From Lachnospira sp. UBA4346 (GTDB lineage: Bacteria; Bacillota; Clostridia; Lachnospirales; Lachnospiraceae): a stretch of 64,000 bases of DNA. Below the pieces are notes generated by a model. It was given only the letters and a program-made list of their open reading frames with translations, was not told where the DNA came from and searched no databases. The stretch lies in contig DGTC01000055.1 of the NCBI GenBank assembly GCA_002394205.1, forward strand, positions 62,001 through 126,000, written 5' to 3'. Shown here piece after piece: positions 17,523 to 26,379 of the stretch. Within the stretch, counting starts at the first letter, position 1. Every line of letters begins with the position of its first letter. Made by a program: the position numbers and the translations under genes.

Positions 17523-17594
17523 ATATTCCTCCGATTATTATTTATACTTTTATGTTTTTTATTTCTATCTTATGTTTTAATTGTCTTATTATCA

Positions 17595-17608
17595 TTAGTT
17601 TTAACTAA
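17595..17608. promoter_or_regulatory. Candidate metal-responsive operator upstream of the importer
   Basis: TTAGTTTTAACTAA is a palindrome with arms TTAGTT/AACTAA, adjacent to ATTATCATTAG. It resembles DtxR/IdeR-type boxes (TTAGGTTAACCTAA) more than the Fur 7-1-7 box. It lies just upstream of the importer operon. The assignment rests on similarity only. Confidence 0.4.
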
Positions 17609-17754
17609 CCTTTGTATGAAAAAAAAGTTGCTTTACCGCAACACGCTGGATTATATCTGACATTTGTGTATCTTGCAATAACTTACTTTTTGGTAAGTAT
17701 ACTTTTCCTATCAATTTACTGTGTTATTTCTTCTATCTGATTTTGCTTTCACAC

Positions 17755-18096
17755 TTATTTTAATGTGATATGATTTTTCTTTGCATAATCCTGTGCAAAG
17801 GAACATATTTCCCGTAGTAACGGAATCAATTTTTGGTATTCCGGATTCATTTCATAAACAATGACTTTGGGCGGATTATTTTCAATAATATGTTTTACAA
17901 TGATATGATTTTCCTCAAGCTCTTTCAGCTGTGAAGTTAATACTTTATGCGATATATCCTGAATGGATTTTGATAACAGGGAAAATCGATTATCTCCCTC
18001 TAATATATGCCACAAAATTCTTAACTTCCATTTACCACCGATAATATCGTGATTTAATACCAATGCGCAATCATACGAATCTTTCACTTTTCCCAT
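17755..18096 (-). CDS. HxlR-family winged-helix transcriptional regulator
   Basis: This 113-residue protein shows the HxlR core: CALVLNHDIIGGKWKLRILW, then HILEGDNRFSLLSKSIQDIS, HKVLTSQLKELEENHIIV and the wing region VIVYEMN. The usual early Cys (here at about residue 10) is present, which in some HxlR proteins senses reactive species. It lies 230 bp upstream of the iron importer on the same strand and may regulate it, though HxlR genes often act on divergent neighbours. Its own RBS is AGGAGGCAAAATGTT. Confidence 0.88.
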   Translation of the reverse strand: MGKVKDSYDCALVLNHDIIGGKWKLRILWHILEGDNRFSLLSKSIQDISHKVLTSQLKELEENHIIVKHIIENNPPKVIVYEMNPEYQKLIPLLREICSFAQDYAKKNHITLK

Positions 18097-18233
18097 AACA
18101 TTTTGCCTCCTTTTTTAGCCTGTTCTATGCAATTCCATTTCTATTTGTTTTCCTAATTTATTTTCAATTCTTTTTTTTTATTCTTATATGATATTGACAA
18201 AAATATCTTACCGTTCTTTCGCACCCGATTGGC

Positions 18234-18490
18234 ATGATATAATGAGCGCAGAAAAAAGCAAGCGACACCGAAAGGTGGCATTTGTTTTTTTCAAGCCATT
18301 AACGAGAAAACACAGCTACGAAGTAGCGAAAAAGCACGAAGTGCGGGTTTTCGAGTGTATATATGATACAATGAGCGCAGAAAAAAACAAGCGACACCGA
18401 AAGATGGCATTTGTTTTTTTTAAGCCATTAACGAGAAAACCAAGCTACGAAGTAGCTGAGAAAGCACGAAGTGCGGGTTTTCGAGTATAT
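18234..18490 (+). repeat. Tandem structured repeat (copies B and C, 129-bp period)
   Basis: Two head-to-tail copies (18241-18369 and 18370-18490) share about nine bases in ten. Each begins with an extended -10-like TGATATAATGAGCGCAG (TGATACAATG in the second). Each can fold as AAAAAACAA/TTGTTTTTT around a CACC-GAAA-GGTG hairpin, then CGAGAAAAC/GTTTTCG enclosing GCTAC-GAA-GTAGC and GCAC-GAA-GTGC. A third, diverged copy sits at 8851-8958 on the other strand. The 129-bp period (43 codons) keeps a frame open through B and C, but copy A breaks it. A structured RNA or mobile DNA element explains the data better than a gene. Confidence 0.7.
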
Positions 18491-18512
18491 GATATAACAA
18501 CAAAACAAAATA

Positions 18513-18555
18513 AGTAGCTATTCTGAAGTTGGATTTACACTTTAGAATAGCTACT
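18513..18555 (+). terminator. Hairpin downstream of the tandem repeat
   Basis: AGTAGCTATTCT (18513-18524) and AGAATAGCTACT (18544-18555) make a perfect 12-bp stem with a 19-nt loop. There is no U-run, so termination is uncertain. It could instead be the 3' domain of an RNA covering the repeat. Confidence 0.4.
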
Positions 18556-18676
18556 CACTCGTGGGTATCATATAATGAATTCAAATGAAATGCAAGAAAA
18601 AATATCACGATATTGATATATTTTTCACTTAATGATAAAACTTATCATTAAATATAGCAACATCTTTCTAAATTGT

Positions 18677-19876
18677 TCATTGCATATCATCATATTTTTC
18701 TTTCAATCGCTTAAACGCTGCAAAAGAACGTTCAATCATATCATAATCGACACAATAAGAAACTCTTGCATATCCCGGACAACCAAATCCTGTTGCAGAT
18801 ACGATTAGAATATCCTCTTCCTTCGCCTTTTCACAGAACGCATCTGCATCATCTTCTAATGCCTTTACAAACATATAAAATGCCCCCTGTGGCTTAAAAC
18901 ATGTATATCCTAATTCTGTCAAACCATTGTATAACAAGTCTCTGTTTTTCTTATATGCATCAATATCTCCTGTTTGACCAACGCATTTTACAAGCATCTT
19001 TTGGAAAATACTAGGTGCACATACATATCCTAATGCACGGCCTGCACCACAAATTGCTGCATACAGACGTTTACTTTCATAGGCTTCATCCGGTACAATC
19101 ACAAATCCAATTCGCTCTCCCGGAAGTGATAAAGACTTACTATAAGAGTAACATACAAGTGTATTCGCATAATATTTTGTTACATAAGGTACTTCGATTC
19201 CATCATATGCAATTTCACGATATGGTTCATCTGTAATAAGAAATATCTGCGTACCATATTCCTGTTGTTTCTTCTCTAACAGTGCTGCCAGCTTCTCAAT
19301 TGTCTGTGCTGAATATACAGCTCCTGATGGATTATTTGGCGAATTAATAATAATGCCTTTTGTGTGTGCTGTAATTCTCTCTTCTAACGCTGCAAAATCA
19401 ATTTGAAAACTTGTCGTTTCTGCCGGAACAATGACTAACTTTGCACCTGCACCTTCTACGAATACTTTGTACTCCGGGAAGAATGGTGCAATCGTTATAA
19501 ATTCATCCTCCTCAGATGTAGTCAACGCACGAAAACACAATGAAAGAGAAGCAGCGGCTCCCATTGTCATATAGAAATTATCCGCTGTAAATGTTGTTGC
19601 ATAGGTCTTATTCAAATATACTGCAATCGCATCTCTCGTTTCAAAATCACCTTGTGCAGATGTATAACCATGCACAGAAATAGAATCGTGTGTATCCATA
19701 ATTTCTTTTAGTGTTTCATTTACAATTGCAGGTGCCGGAACTGTTGGATTGCCCAAGCTAAAATCATATACATTCTCAGCTCCAATCTCAGCAGCCCGTT
19801 TTTTACCAAATTCAAACAACTCTCGGATTGCTGATCGTTTGCTTCCCAATTCATACATTTTCTCTGATATCATCAT
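18677..19876 (-). CDS. Pyridoxal-phosphate aminotransferase (aspartate aminotransferase-like, class I/II)
   Basis: This 399-residue fold-type I transaminase has YDFSLGNPTVPAP near residue 37, NSPNNPSGAVYS, the DEPYREIAYDG cofactor region and the PLP-lysine motif SYSKSLSLPGERIG. It is soluble and full length. Clostridial proteins with this start (MMISEKMYELGSKRSAIREL) are annotated as aspartate-type aminotransferases, but substrate choice cannot be read here. GGGGAATATAG precedes the start. It is the last housekeeping gene before the replication/partition block. Confidence 0.88.
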   Translation of the reverse strand: MMISEKMYELGSKRSAIRELFEFGKKRAAEIGAENVYDFSLGNPTVPAPAIVNETLKEIMDTHDSISVHGYTSAQGDFETRDAIAVYLNKTYATTFTADNFYMTMGAAASLSLCFRALTTSEEDEFITIAPFFPEYKVFVEGAGAKLVIVPAETTSFQIDFAALEERITAHTKGIIINSPNNPSGAVYSAQTIEKLAALLEKKQQEYGTQIFLITDEPYREIAYDGIEVPYVTKYYANTLVCYSYSKSLSLPGERIGFVIVPDEAYESKRLYAAICGAGRALGYVCAPSIFQKMLVKCVGQTGDIDAYKKNRDLLYNGLTELGYTCFKPQGAFYMFVKALEDDADAFCEKAKEEDILIVSATGFGCPGYARVSYCVDYDMIERSFAAFKRLKEKYDDMQ

Positions 19877-20153
19877 CTATATTCCCCATTTCTTAACCTT
19901 GTAATCTTAGTATCATATTTTATGCACTATGATATATATTTTAACGCTGTAACGTGCAAAACACAAGTATAAGTTATAGTGTATATATAGAATATATGTT
20001 CTCGTTTCTGTTTTGTCTGGATTACGTTTATCTTCTATTTATATCCTTATATTTTATAACCAATATTATATTATGATAAACTGCGTTCTTTTTTGAATTA
20101 CTTTTTAATTTCCCATTTATCTTTGTATTTTTATTATTAGTTATATTGTATAG

Positions 20154-21362
20154 TGAACTCAGTTCACCATCAGATTATTTTTAAATTTTCATTTGTCTTT
20201 ATATTTTTATATCATAGTGGGTATTCATTTTGTTTTTCTGACGTTTATTAAATTATTTTATTATCCATTCAATTTGAACTCAGTTCATTTTATAGTTCCT
20301 ATCATTATTCTATCCATTTTTTATTTCTTGTTCATCATTCCAATTTTGTACATCTACATAATCTGAATTATTTTTGTTGCATTTTCTCTTTAAAACATGT
20401 AAAAACAAATAGAAAATGTATATAGTATATGAATCCTTCAATTACAATGTATATCTTTGTATAACTTATTTTTCTCTAGCAGTCTAATAATCCACTTGAA
20501 AATTTTTGAACTGAGTTCATTTTTGTATTTAAATTTATTAGATTCTTTCATATGTTTCTTTCATATTTTTTCAAATTATTTATTATACAATTTACTACCA
20601 ATCAGTATAACAACATTTGTTATAAATTAAACTGGTATTACATAACGCATTGAATCAGCCTGGATTATTAATCTCTCTAATATATTAAATTATCGGCAAA
20701 ATATTTTGAACTCAGTTCAAATTTTATCTAAATCACACTTCATATACAACATATTATTTCAATACATTACGAAATTATCTCTATTCTCATCATACGAATC
20801 CAACTCTTATAAATATATAGTGTTTACAAGTTATAATCATCTAATTAAAAACTGGAAGAATCTACATGTTCATCTATATATTTATTGAACTGAGTTCAAT
20901 TTAGATTAACAAGTACACTGTAAATCGTTTCAAATTTCTTCTGATGATATATAACAATTTCACTATAAAAGTAAGATATACATGGTAATAAGATATTTTA
21001 CACACCATACCATTACTTAGAATATACTCCACATATAAAATCATCTTCTTTCTCCAATTTTATCGTTATTCATACATAATATACTTAAAAATTTTGAACT
21101 GAGTTCAACTATGATTTACAAAACAATTACGCTTACTAATATTTTATTGCTACAAATTCGTTTTCTTATCCAATATATAAATTTGTACTTATATTTTGAA
21201 CTCAGTTCATACACATATCACATAATTTATACATAGTGCAGTAGTGGTGATTATTTTCTTTACTAATTCACCATCCAATATAAATACCTCTATATGTAAA
21301 TTTTCCAATTATCAATCGAATATCGTAAGCTGTTATATACGTTTATAAGTGAACTGAGTTCA
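20154..21362. repeat. Centromere-like array: eight 13-bp palindromes upstream of parA
   Basis: TGAACTCAGTTCA or its centre-swapped form TGAACTGAGTTCA occurs exactly at 20154, 20275, 20507, 20707, 20886, 21095, 21197 and 21350 (first base). The centres run C, C, G, C, G, G, C, G. Start-to-start distances are 121, 232, 200, 179, 209, 102 and 153 bp. The intervening DNA is very AT-rich and has no credible gene. The last site ends 129 bp before parA. This layout is what a ParB-binding centromere (parS) array looks like, but the sequence is not the universal TGTTTCACGTGAAACA. Replication-origin AT-rich melting DNA may also lie here. Confidence 0.8.
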
Positions 21363-21491
21363 AAATATAATGAAAAATATAGTGTATAAAAGAACAAAAT
21401 TTCCCATTTAACCTTGTTTTTCCAGAAAAATGCTGTATAATAGATTATAAGAGTATATAATTTAATTAAAATATTAAGAAACGGAGAACAT

Positions 21492-22316
21492 ATGGCTCAG
21501 GTAATTAGTTTTATAAATGAAAAAGGAGGCGTTGGTAAATCAACCTCTGCAATAACAATTTCACAGATTCTGGCTATTTCAGGTTATAAAATCTTAATTA
21601 TAGACTTAGATCCCCAGATGAACACATCTAAAGTTTTTGGTGTACAAGATGATAATCTTATTGATTATGAACATTTGTTCTGCAACAAACAAACGGATAA
21701 AGAATCTGTTCAAAAATATATTATGGAAACAGAACACAAAAATATTTCTTTATTATCAGCTTCCAGAGAATTAAATCAATTAATTTATAAGATATATGAT
21801 ATTAGTAAGACTGAGAGTGTAGAATTGTACTTAAAACATAATCTGGAACTTCTCGGCGATACATATGATTATATTATTATTGATAATTCACCATTTAAGT
21901 CTTACTTAACATCCTGTGCAATTATTGCCAGTGATAAAATTATTACACCTGTAAATGTAGATAATTTTTCTTATGATGGTTTAATGTCATTATTTGATAC
22001 AATAGAAGAATTAAATACAAAATATTCGCTTCATATTGAGTTTGCCGGACTTTTTATGACACGTATCACAGGCAGAACAACAATTTACAAGCAAATGTTT
22101 GAAGATTATGAAAATATGTTTGGCGATAATTTCATTCCTGTATCTATTCGCAATTGTATTGCTGTTAGTGAATCGAACACCACATTTGAACCACTTCTTA
22201 CGTATGACAAAAAATGTACAGCAGCACAAGATTATATCGAACTTGTCAACTATTTAGGTCTAATGGATAACAAACATTTTCGTGAGCTTGCTAAATATCT
22301 GAAGGGGGATAACTAA
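21492..22316 (+). CDS. parA: ParA partition ATPase
   Basis: This 274-residue deviant Walker-type ATPase has NEKGGVGKST at residues 9-18 (both signature lysines), LIIDLDPQMN as motif A' and YDYIIIDNSP as Walker B, the family pattern. There is no N-terminal HTH, so it is the short ParA class that relies on ParB or another factor for autorepression. It would position plasmid copies by pattern formation on the nucleoid. GGAGAACAT precedes the ATG. parB follows after 2 bp, and the eight-palindrome array lies directly upstream. Confidence 0.95.
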   Translation: MAQVISFINEKGGVGKSTSAITISQILAISGYKILIIDLDPQMNTSKVFGVQDDNLIDYEHLFCNKQTDKESVQKYIMETEHKNISLLSASRELNQLIYKIYDISKTESVELYLKHNLELLGDTYDYIIIDNSPFKSYLTSCAIIASDKIITPVNVDNFSYDGLMSLFDTIEELNTKYSLHIEFAGLFMTRITGRTTIYKQMFEDYENMFGDNFIPVSIRNCIAVSESNTTFEPLLTYDKKCTAAQDYIELVNYLGLMDNKHFRELAKYLKGDN

Positions 22317-22318
22317 AA

Positions 22319-23521
22319 ATGGCAAAAAAAAAGGATTTTCATGTTGGAAGGACAACCAATGCAACTTTAAATGCTGCAGGTGGTCAACGATTACAACAGC
22401 TAAAAGCACAAACGCAATATAATTTCAAATTCATTGAAAAGGACAAGATTATATCCAATCCGAAAAATGAAATGTATACACAAGATGGAATAGCGGCTCT
22501 AAAAGAAAGTATCCTTGTAAATGGACTAAGACACAACCTTTCAGTTCTTTATAACGCTGATACAGACACATATCGTCTAATATCCGGTGAACGTCGTTAT
22601 CACGCTATATGCGCCATGACAGAAACAGAATATAACAATATGTTCCCAAGTGGAATTCCATGCAAAGTAGAACCGGCAGATATTTCAGAAATTGATGAAG
22701 AAATTATGTTGATTTCTGCAAACCATGATGTACGTGAAAGTTCAATGGAAGTAAAACGCTGGGAAGTCAGTCGTTTAAAAGAACTCTATGAAACCAAAAA
22801 GATTTCCGGAGAAATCAAAAATATTAACGCTGAAATTGCAAAACAACTAAATATTTCTGAACGTCAGGCAAGAAAGTATACAACCGCCGAAAAACTTATT
22901 CCTGAACTGAGTGAGTTATTAAATGCAAATGGGATTGATTTGAATGAAGCGGATAAATTTGGTCGTCTTGATGAGGATGCACAAAAGAGCATATTACATA
23001 TTATTCAGCTAAATGGATCTGTTAATAACGAAGAATATCAAACAATTAAAAAAATGTCTGAAGATAACGCAAAAGCAGCCAAATCATACAAGTCAGAATT
23101 AGATAAGACTTCTCAAAAATTAGAACAGCAGCAACAGCTTGTCGAATCTCTCCAGCAACAGATCTCTGATTTACAGAATCTTCCTCATGAAAAAACTAAG
23201 GAAGATTTACAGAGCGAAATTACTTTCATATCTAATGCCAAGCAAAAAGCAGAAGCAGAAGTATCCAAGCTCCTTAATAAAATCGATAAAATGCAGGAAG
23301 AACAGAAACTTAAAAGTCAAAAAAATATTGCCGTGTCCGATGCAGATTTAAAACGTATTTCAGCGCAGGCAAAAACAGAACAGGCTCTTATGCAAATCGA
23401 GAATAACTTTACAATTCTTAAAAATAATCAAACAACAATTCTGCAAAATGTGGATTTAAAAACAAGGGTTGCAATTTTAAAGGAACGTATTGAGGCGCTT
23501 GCGAATACACTTGAACTCTAA
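22319..23521 (+). CDS. parB: ParB-like centromere-binding protein/CTPase
   Basis: This 400-residue protein has a ParB N-terminal domain with the CTP-binding GERRYHA motif at residues 90-96, preceded by NGLRHNLSVL. A helix-turn-helix follows around 165-190 (NAEIAKQLNISERQARKYTT). A long Gln/Lys/Glu-rich coiled coil spans roughly 250-350, and a helical tail (MQIENNFTILKNNQTTIL...) comes last. It is longer than a typical chromosomal ParB because of the coiled coil. It should load on the upstream palindromes and stimulate ParA. The gene starts 2 bp after parA, so the two are coupled. GGGGGATAACTAAAA provides the ribosome site. Confidence 0.92.
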   Translation: MAKKKDFHVGRTTNATLNAAGGQRLQQLKAQTQYNFKFIEKDKIISNPKNEMYTQDGIAALKESILVNGLRHNLSVLYNADTDTYRLISGERRYHAICAMTETEYNNMFPSGIPCKVEPADISEIDEEIMLISANHDVRESSMEVKRWEVSRLKELYETKKISGEIKNINAEIAKQLNISERQARKYTTAEKLIPELSELLNANGIDLNEADKFGRLDEDAQKSILHIIQLNGSVNNEEYQTIKKMSEDNAKAAKSYKSELDKTSQKLEQQQQLVESLQQQISDLQNLPHEKTKEDLQSEITFISNAKQKAEAEVSKLLNKIDKMQEEQKLKSQKNIAVSDADLKRISAQAKTEQALMQIENNFTILKNNQTTILQNVDLKTRVAILKERIEALANTLEL

Positions 23522-23538
23522 AACAGATAATGTAATCT

Positions 23539-23607
23539 ACAAATTCAGCGATTCTAATTATTAAATTTTAAAGAATTGGTAAAATTTATTAGAATCGCTG
23601 AATTTGT
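23539..23607. other. Long near-perfect hairpin after parB
   Basis: The arms ACAAATTCAGCGATTCTAA (23539-23557) and its complement (23589-23607), extended by TAAATTTTA (23562-23570) with TAAAATTTA (23580-23588), give 28 paired bases. There is only a 4-nt one-sided bulge and a 9-nt loop. It lies 18 bp past parB and has no U-run on either strand. It could stop parAB transcripts, but its length suggests a recombination site, single-strand origin or RNase III target. Confidence 0.6.
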
Positions 23608-23710
23608 CTACAGAAATGTGACATTTTTTCCGATATCTATAATAGAAACTATAATAGCGTCTTATATGTAAATAGAATCTATTAATTCGGTTAGAATGGA
23701 GGGGAATACA

Positions 23711-24283
23711 ATGTCTAACATAAATATCTCTATAACTTCAGCGAATATAAATCAATTGGCAAATGAACAAGTATCTACAAATAAAAACTCAAAAATGAAT
23801 ATTACCAATAACTACAAAATCAATAACAATATAGATGAAACATCAAATATTAATCAAGAAGCGACTTTAGAAATATCTAAAGAAGGAAAAGAAGCTGTTC
23901 AAAATAATACAAATAACTATGAACTGTATCAGCAAATGATAAATGATATTTATGAAAATAACAAAGAAGCTAAAGAACATCCAGATGATACATGGAAAAT
24001 TTTAGAAATTGCAAGAAGAATTTCTAGAGGTGATAAAGTACCACCTAATGATGAGAAGAAACTTATGGAAGCAAATTTTAAATTATATCAGGTTGCAAAA
24101 TCTGCTTCTGTATTAAATTATGCAAAAAAACATAAGAAATATAAATCTATGTATGAAGAGGAGGATGGTTTATCTGAAGAAATGAAAGAGAAAATAGATT
24201 CCTTAAATACGAGTGCATCTTCAAATATAGATTCAGAACATCAAGTATCAGATATAAATACAGATATAAATATTACAGATTAA
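23711..24283 (+). CDS. Hypothetical Asn-rich protein of the replication region
   Basis: This 190-residue protein starts at the ATG 23711 because GGAGGGG lies 6 bp before it; a weaker in-frame ATG is at 23696. Residues 1-70 are Asn/Ile/Ser-rich and probably disordered. Residues 75-145 form a helical domain (WKILEIARRISRGDKVPPND, then KLMEANFKLYQVAKSASVL) that I recall from unnamed Lachnospiraceae proteins. The tail is acidic and low in complexity. No signal peptide or catalytic motif is present. It lies between the par genes and a convergent replication gene, and its base composition is as AT-rich as its neighbours. Confidence 0.65.
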   Translation: MSNINISITSANINQLANEQVSTNKNSKMNITNNYKINNNIDETSNINQEATLEISKEGKEAVQNNTNNYELYQQMINDIYENNKEAKEHPDDTWKILEIARRISRGDKVPPNDEKKLMEANFKLYQVAKSASVLNYAKKHKKYKSMYEEEDGLSEEMKEKIDSLNTSASSNIDSEHQVSDINTDINITD

Positions 24284-24312
24284 AAAAACAGATATTGATA
24301 AATGAAAAACGT

Positions 24313-24368
24313 AACAATACAGAGTTTTCCTGGGATTTTAGGAATTACTCTGTATTGTTTTTTTTCTT
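24313..24368 (+). terminator. Rho-independent terminator
   Basis: AACAATACAGAGT (24313-24325) pairs with ACTCTGTATTGTT (24347-24359), followed by TTTTTTTTC. It closes the plus-strand transcript of the Asn-rich gene. Confidence 0.9.
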
Positions 24369-24689
24369 TTTACAAGTGGAATTATATAGAAATAAAGTAA
24401 AATAATTGCATAGAGAGGCTTTTTTTTCTCTATTTTATGTTGAAAAAATACGAGAAATTGTTTAAAAGTTTTGATTTCAGGTATATTTGTTAATTTATTA
24501 AGTAGAAAAGTTTCCAAATGTAGATAACAAAAAATTTTATTTAATATATATTTCATTTAATTAATATATGTAAATGGACTTTTATTTTGAAAAAAATAAA
24601 GAATATGTTTAAAATTCTAGATTATGAAATAAATATGCTGCCAGAAAATATATTTCCCGTAAAAAAGCGCACAAAAAGAAGGCTGTAGG
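24369..24689. other. AT-rich gene-free stretch
   Basis: This segment holds T-runs and A-runs but no repeat, promoter or reading frame I would defend. It separates the convergent Asn-rich gene and the 393-residue gene. A minus-strand terminator for the latter is not obvious beyond the AT-rich tract near 24660. Confidence 0.5.
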
Positions 24690-25871
24690 TTATGCAGCCA
24701 AATTAGAATTATGAAATTGAGCTAAAACAATTGTACGTAATAAACCACCTAAATTTGTGATGTGTCGTTTTGGAATCATATAGGTTCTATATACTATACA
24801 AAGAGCAGATAAAACACGATTATAGGAGTATTGCATTGCAAGTTGAGCAAGATCCTCTAAGTCTAAATCATTCCATTTTATTAGACAAAATTCCTCCGGG
24901 GAGAAAGAAGTATCACAATGAATAAAAGGAATACATTCTGCATCCACAGACTGATTTGTATTGATATTTGGAACTTCCGAATTAAATTTCAATAAGAAAT
25001 TTTCGAAAGCAGATAGATATTCTTGATATAAACGCTCTTTTTGTACTTTGCTATTAAATTTATCATATAGTTCAAAACGAATGGAAGAATCAGAGAATGA
25101 AACAGCAAAAATATTATCGCAATCTTTTAATGCAGAACGAATCATACATGGTTTACAATATTCTGGTAACATTCGTTTGAGTTCGGAGTATCTTTTTGAA
25201 ACAGCAAAAAACGGCGCTTTCATATTTAAATTGTCTAATTCTATAAGTTCTCGTAAATGTAAACGTAAAGCGAGAAGATTTGGTAATGCTAGGATTTCTG
25301 ATAATAATTCTTTAGACATTACAATAAAACCTCTGCCTCCTTTCTGTGCTGGAAGATAATAATTTTCAACATCAGAAAGACAAAGGTTTATGATATAAGG
25401 TTTTGTTTGTGAATAAGATATATACTGATAATTGCTCAATATATTTAAATTGTTAAATACTGTTTTAATATTACAATCTAAAGATTCTGCTAACATTCGA
25501 CAGTCTACCTGTTGAACAATTCCATATTTATCAGGAGATAAGAAATGCAGTAGTAGTAGTAGTCGAATGGCATTGTTTTTTAAGCGTGGTTTATAACCAT
25601 AACGATTTTTTTCGTTATGGTATACCTTTTTATATATATTCTGAGAAGATAACTGTTTGTAAGGACATTGTGCACAAGACTGGATTGCCTGTTCATATAA
25701 AGCATCTCCTTCTTTAAAGGTAGAATGTATAGCATTCCACTTACAATTTGCACATTCAGAATTAGAATAATCGATTACATCGATTGTAGATTCTACAACT
25801 TCAATATAATTTTTTTGTAGACCAAGCGCCTGAATAAGAACAGCTTTTCCAATATTAGCAAAATTATCCAC
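24690..25871 (-). CDS. Unknown zinc-knuckle protein of the replicon core
   Basis: This 393-residue protein starts with GTG at 25871 (GAGGTGGTGAAG upstream). Near the N-terminus are two Cys pairs, Cys40-Cys43 and Cys66-Cys69 (ECANCKW...CAQCPY), a likely zinc site. A winged-helix-like stretch follows around 95-160 (NNAIRLLLLLHFLSPDKYG, then DCNIKTVFNNLNILSNYQYI). The C-terminal half is helical without known motifs. I do not recognise the family. Its 5' end faces the iteron array, so its promoter lies inside or next to the putative origin. A replication accessory or copy-control role is an inference from that position. Confidence 0.7.
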   Translation of the reverse strand: MDNFANIGKAVLIQALGLQKNYIEVVESTIDVIDYSNSECANCKWNAIHSTFKEGDALYEQAIQSCAQCPYKQLSSQNIYKKVYHNEKNRYGYKPRLKNNAIRLLLLLHFLSPDKYGIVQQVDCRMLAESLDCNIKTVFNNLNILSNYQYISYSQTKPYIINLCLSDVENYYLPAQKGGRGFIVMSKELLSEILALPNLLALRLHLRELIELDNLNMKAPFFAVSKRYSELKRMLPEYCKPCMIRSALKDCDNIFAVSFSDSSIRFELYDKFNSKVQKERLYQEYLSAFENFLLKFNSEVPNINTNQSVDAECIPFIHCDTSFSPEEFCLIKWNDLDLEDLAQLAMQYSYNRVLSALCIVYRTYMIPKRHITNLGGLLRTIVLAQFHNSNLAA

Positions 25872-25934
25872 GTATCTTCACCACCTCTCTTGTGCTATTT
25901 AACAATAAATGGCAAAGAATTGCAAATTGGATAA

Positions 25935-26379
25935 TTTACTAGGATTTTGTCCACAAAATCCTAAAAATTAAAGAAATGTTCATATTAATGTCTACATTTT
26001 TGAAATTTTGGGGATATTTACTCTAAATTTATCTACAAAATTTCTTGAAAATTTTTTTGTAGATGAAAAATGTGGATAAAATTCAAATTTACTCTAATTT
26101 TATCTACATTTATTTTTACAAATTTGAAACTTCAAAAAAATATAGGATTTAAGGGAAAATGTAGACATCAAAAAACAAAAATTTAAAAAAAAATGTAGAA
26201 AAGATATTCTTTAAAAATAGAAAAAATATAAATAAATAGAGTAAAATTTAAATTTAAGGATTTTAAATGAAAATTTTACTCTAAAAATGTCTACATTTAT
26301 TTATTTTACTCCAAATTTATCTACAAAAAGGATAAAATAAAAAATATTATGAAAAATTTACTCTAAAAATGTCTACATT
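25935..26379. repeat. Iteron array, candidate replication origin
   Basis: Five 23-bp direct repeats with the halves TTTACTCyAAA and TrTCTACA start at 26017, 26088, 26275, 26305 and 26357. A diverged copy starts at 25935 and carries a perfect palindrome AGGATTTTGT-CC-ACAAAATCCT. Inverted or partial copies occur at 26053-26084, 26157-26169 and 26235-26249. The last repeat overlaps the stop codon of the initiator candidate. The DNA between is extremely AT-rich. This is the classical layout of an iteron-controlled plasmid origin: initiator-binding repeats next to melting DNA. Confidence 0.75.

Noticed and set aside
18188..18517. A 109-codon open frame with an internal duplication covering the tandem repeat
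   Set aside because: The 129-bp period is a multiple of three, so the frame stays open trivially. The third copy at 8851-8958 breaks the frame but keeps the hairpins, and there is no ribosome site at the start.
22904..22917. CTGAACTGAGTGAG inside parB as a ninth centromere site
   Set aside because: The right arm is GTGAG instead of GTTCA, so only half the palindrome is present. It lies in coding sequence that explains it.
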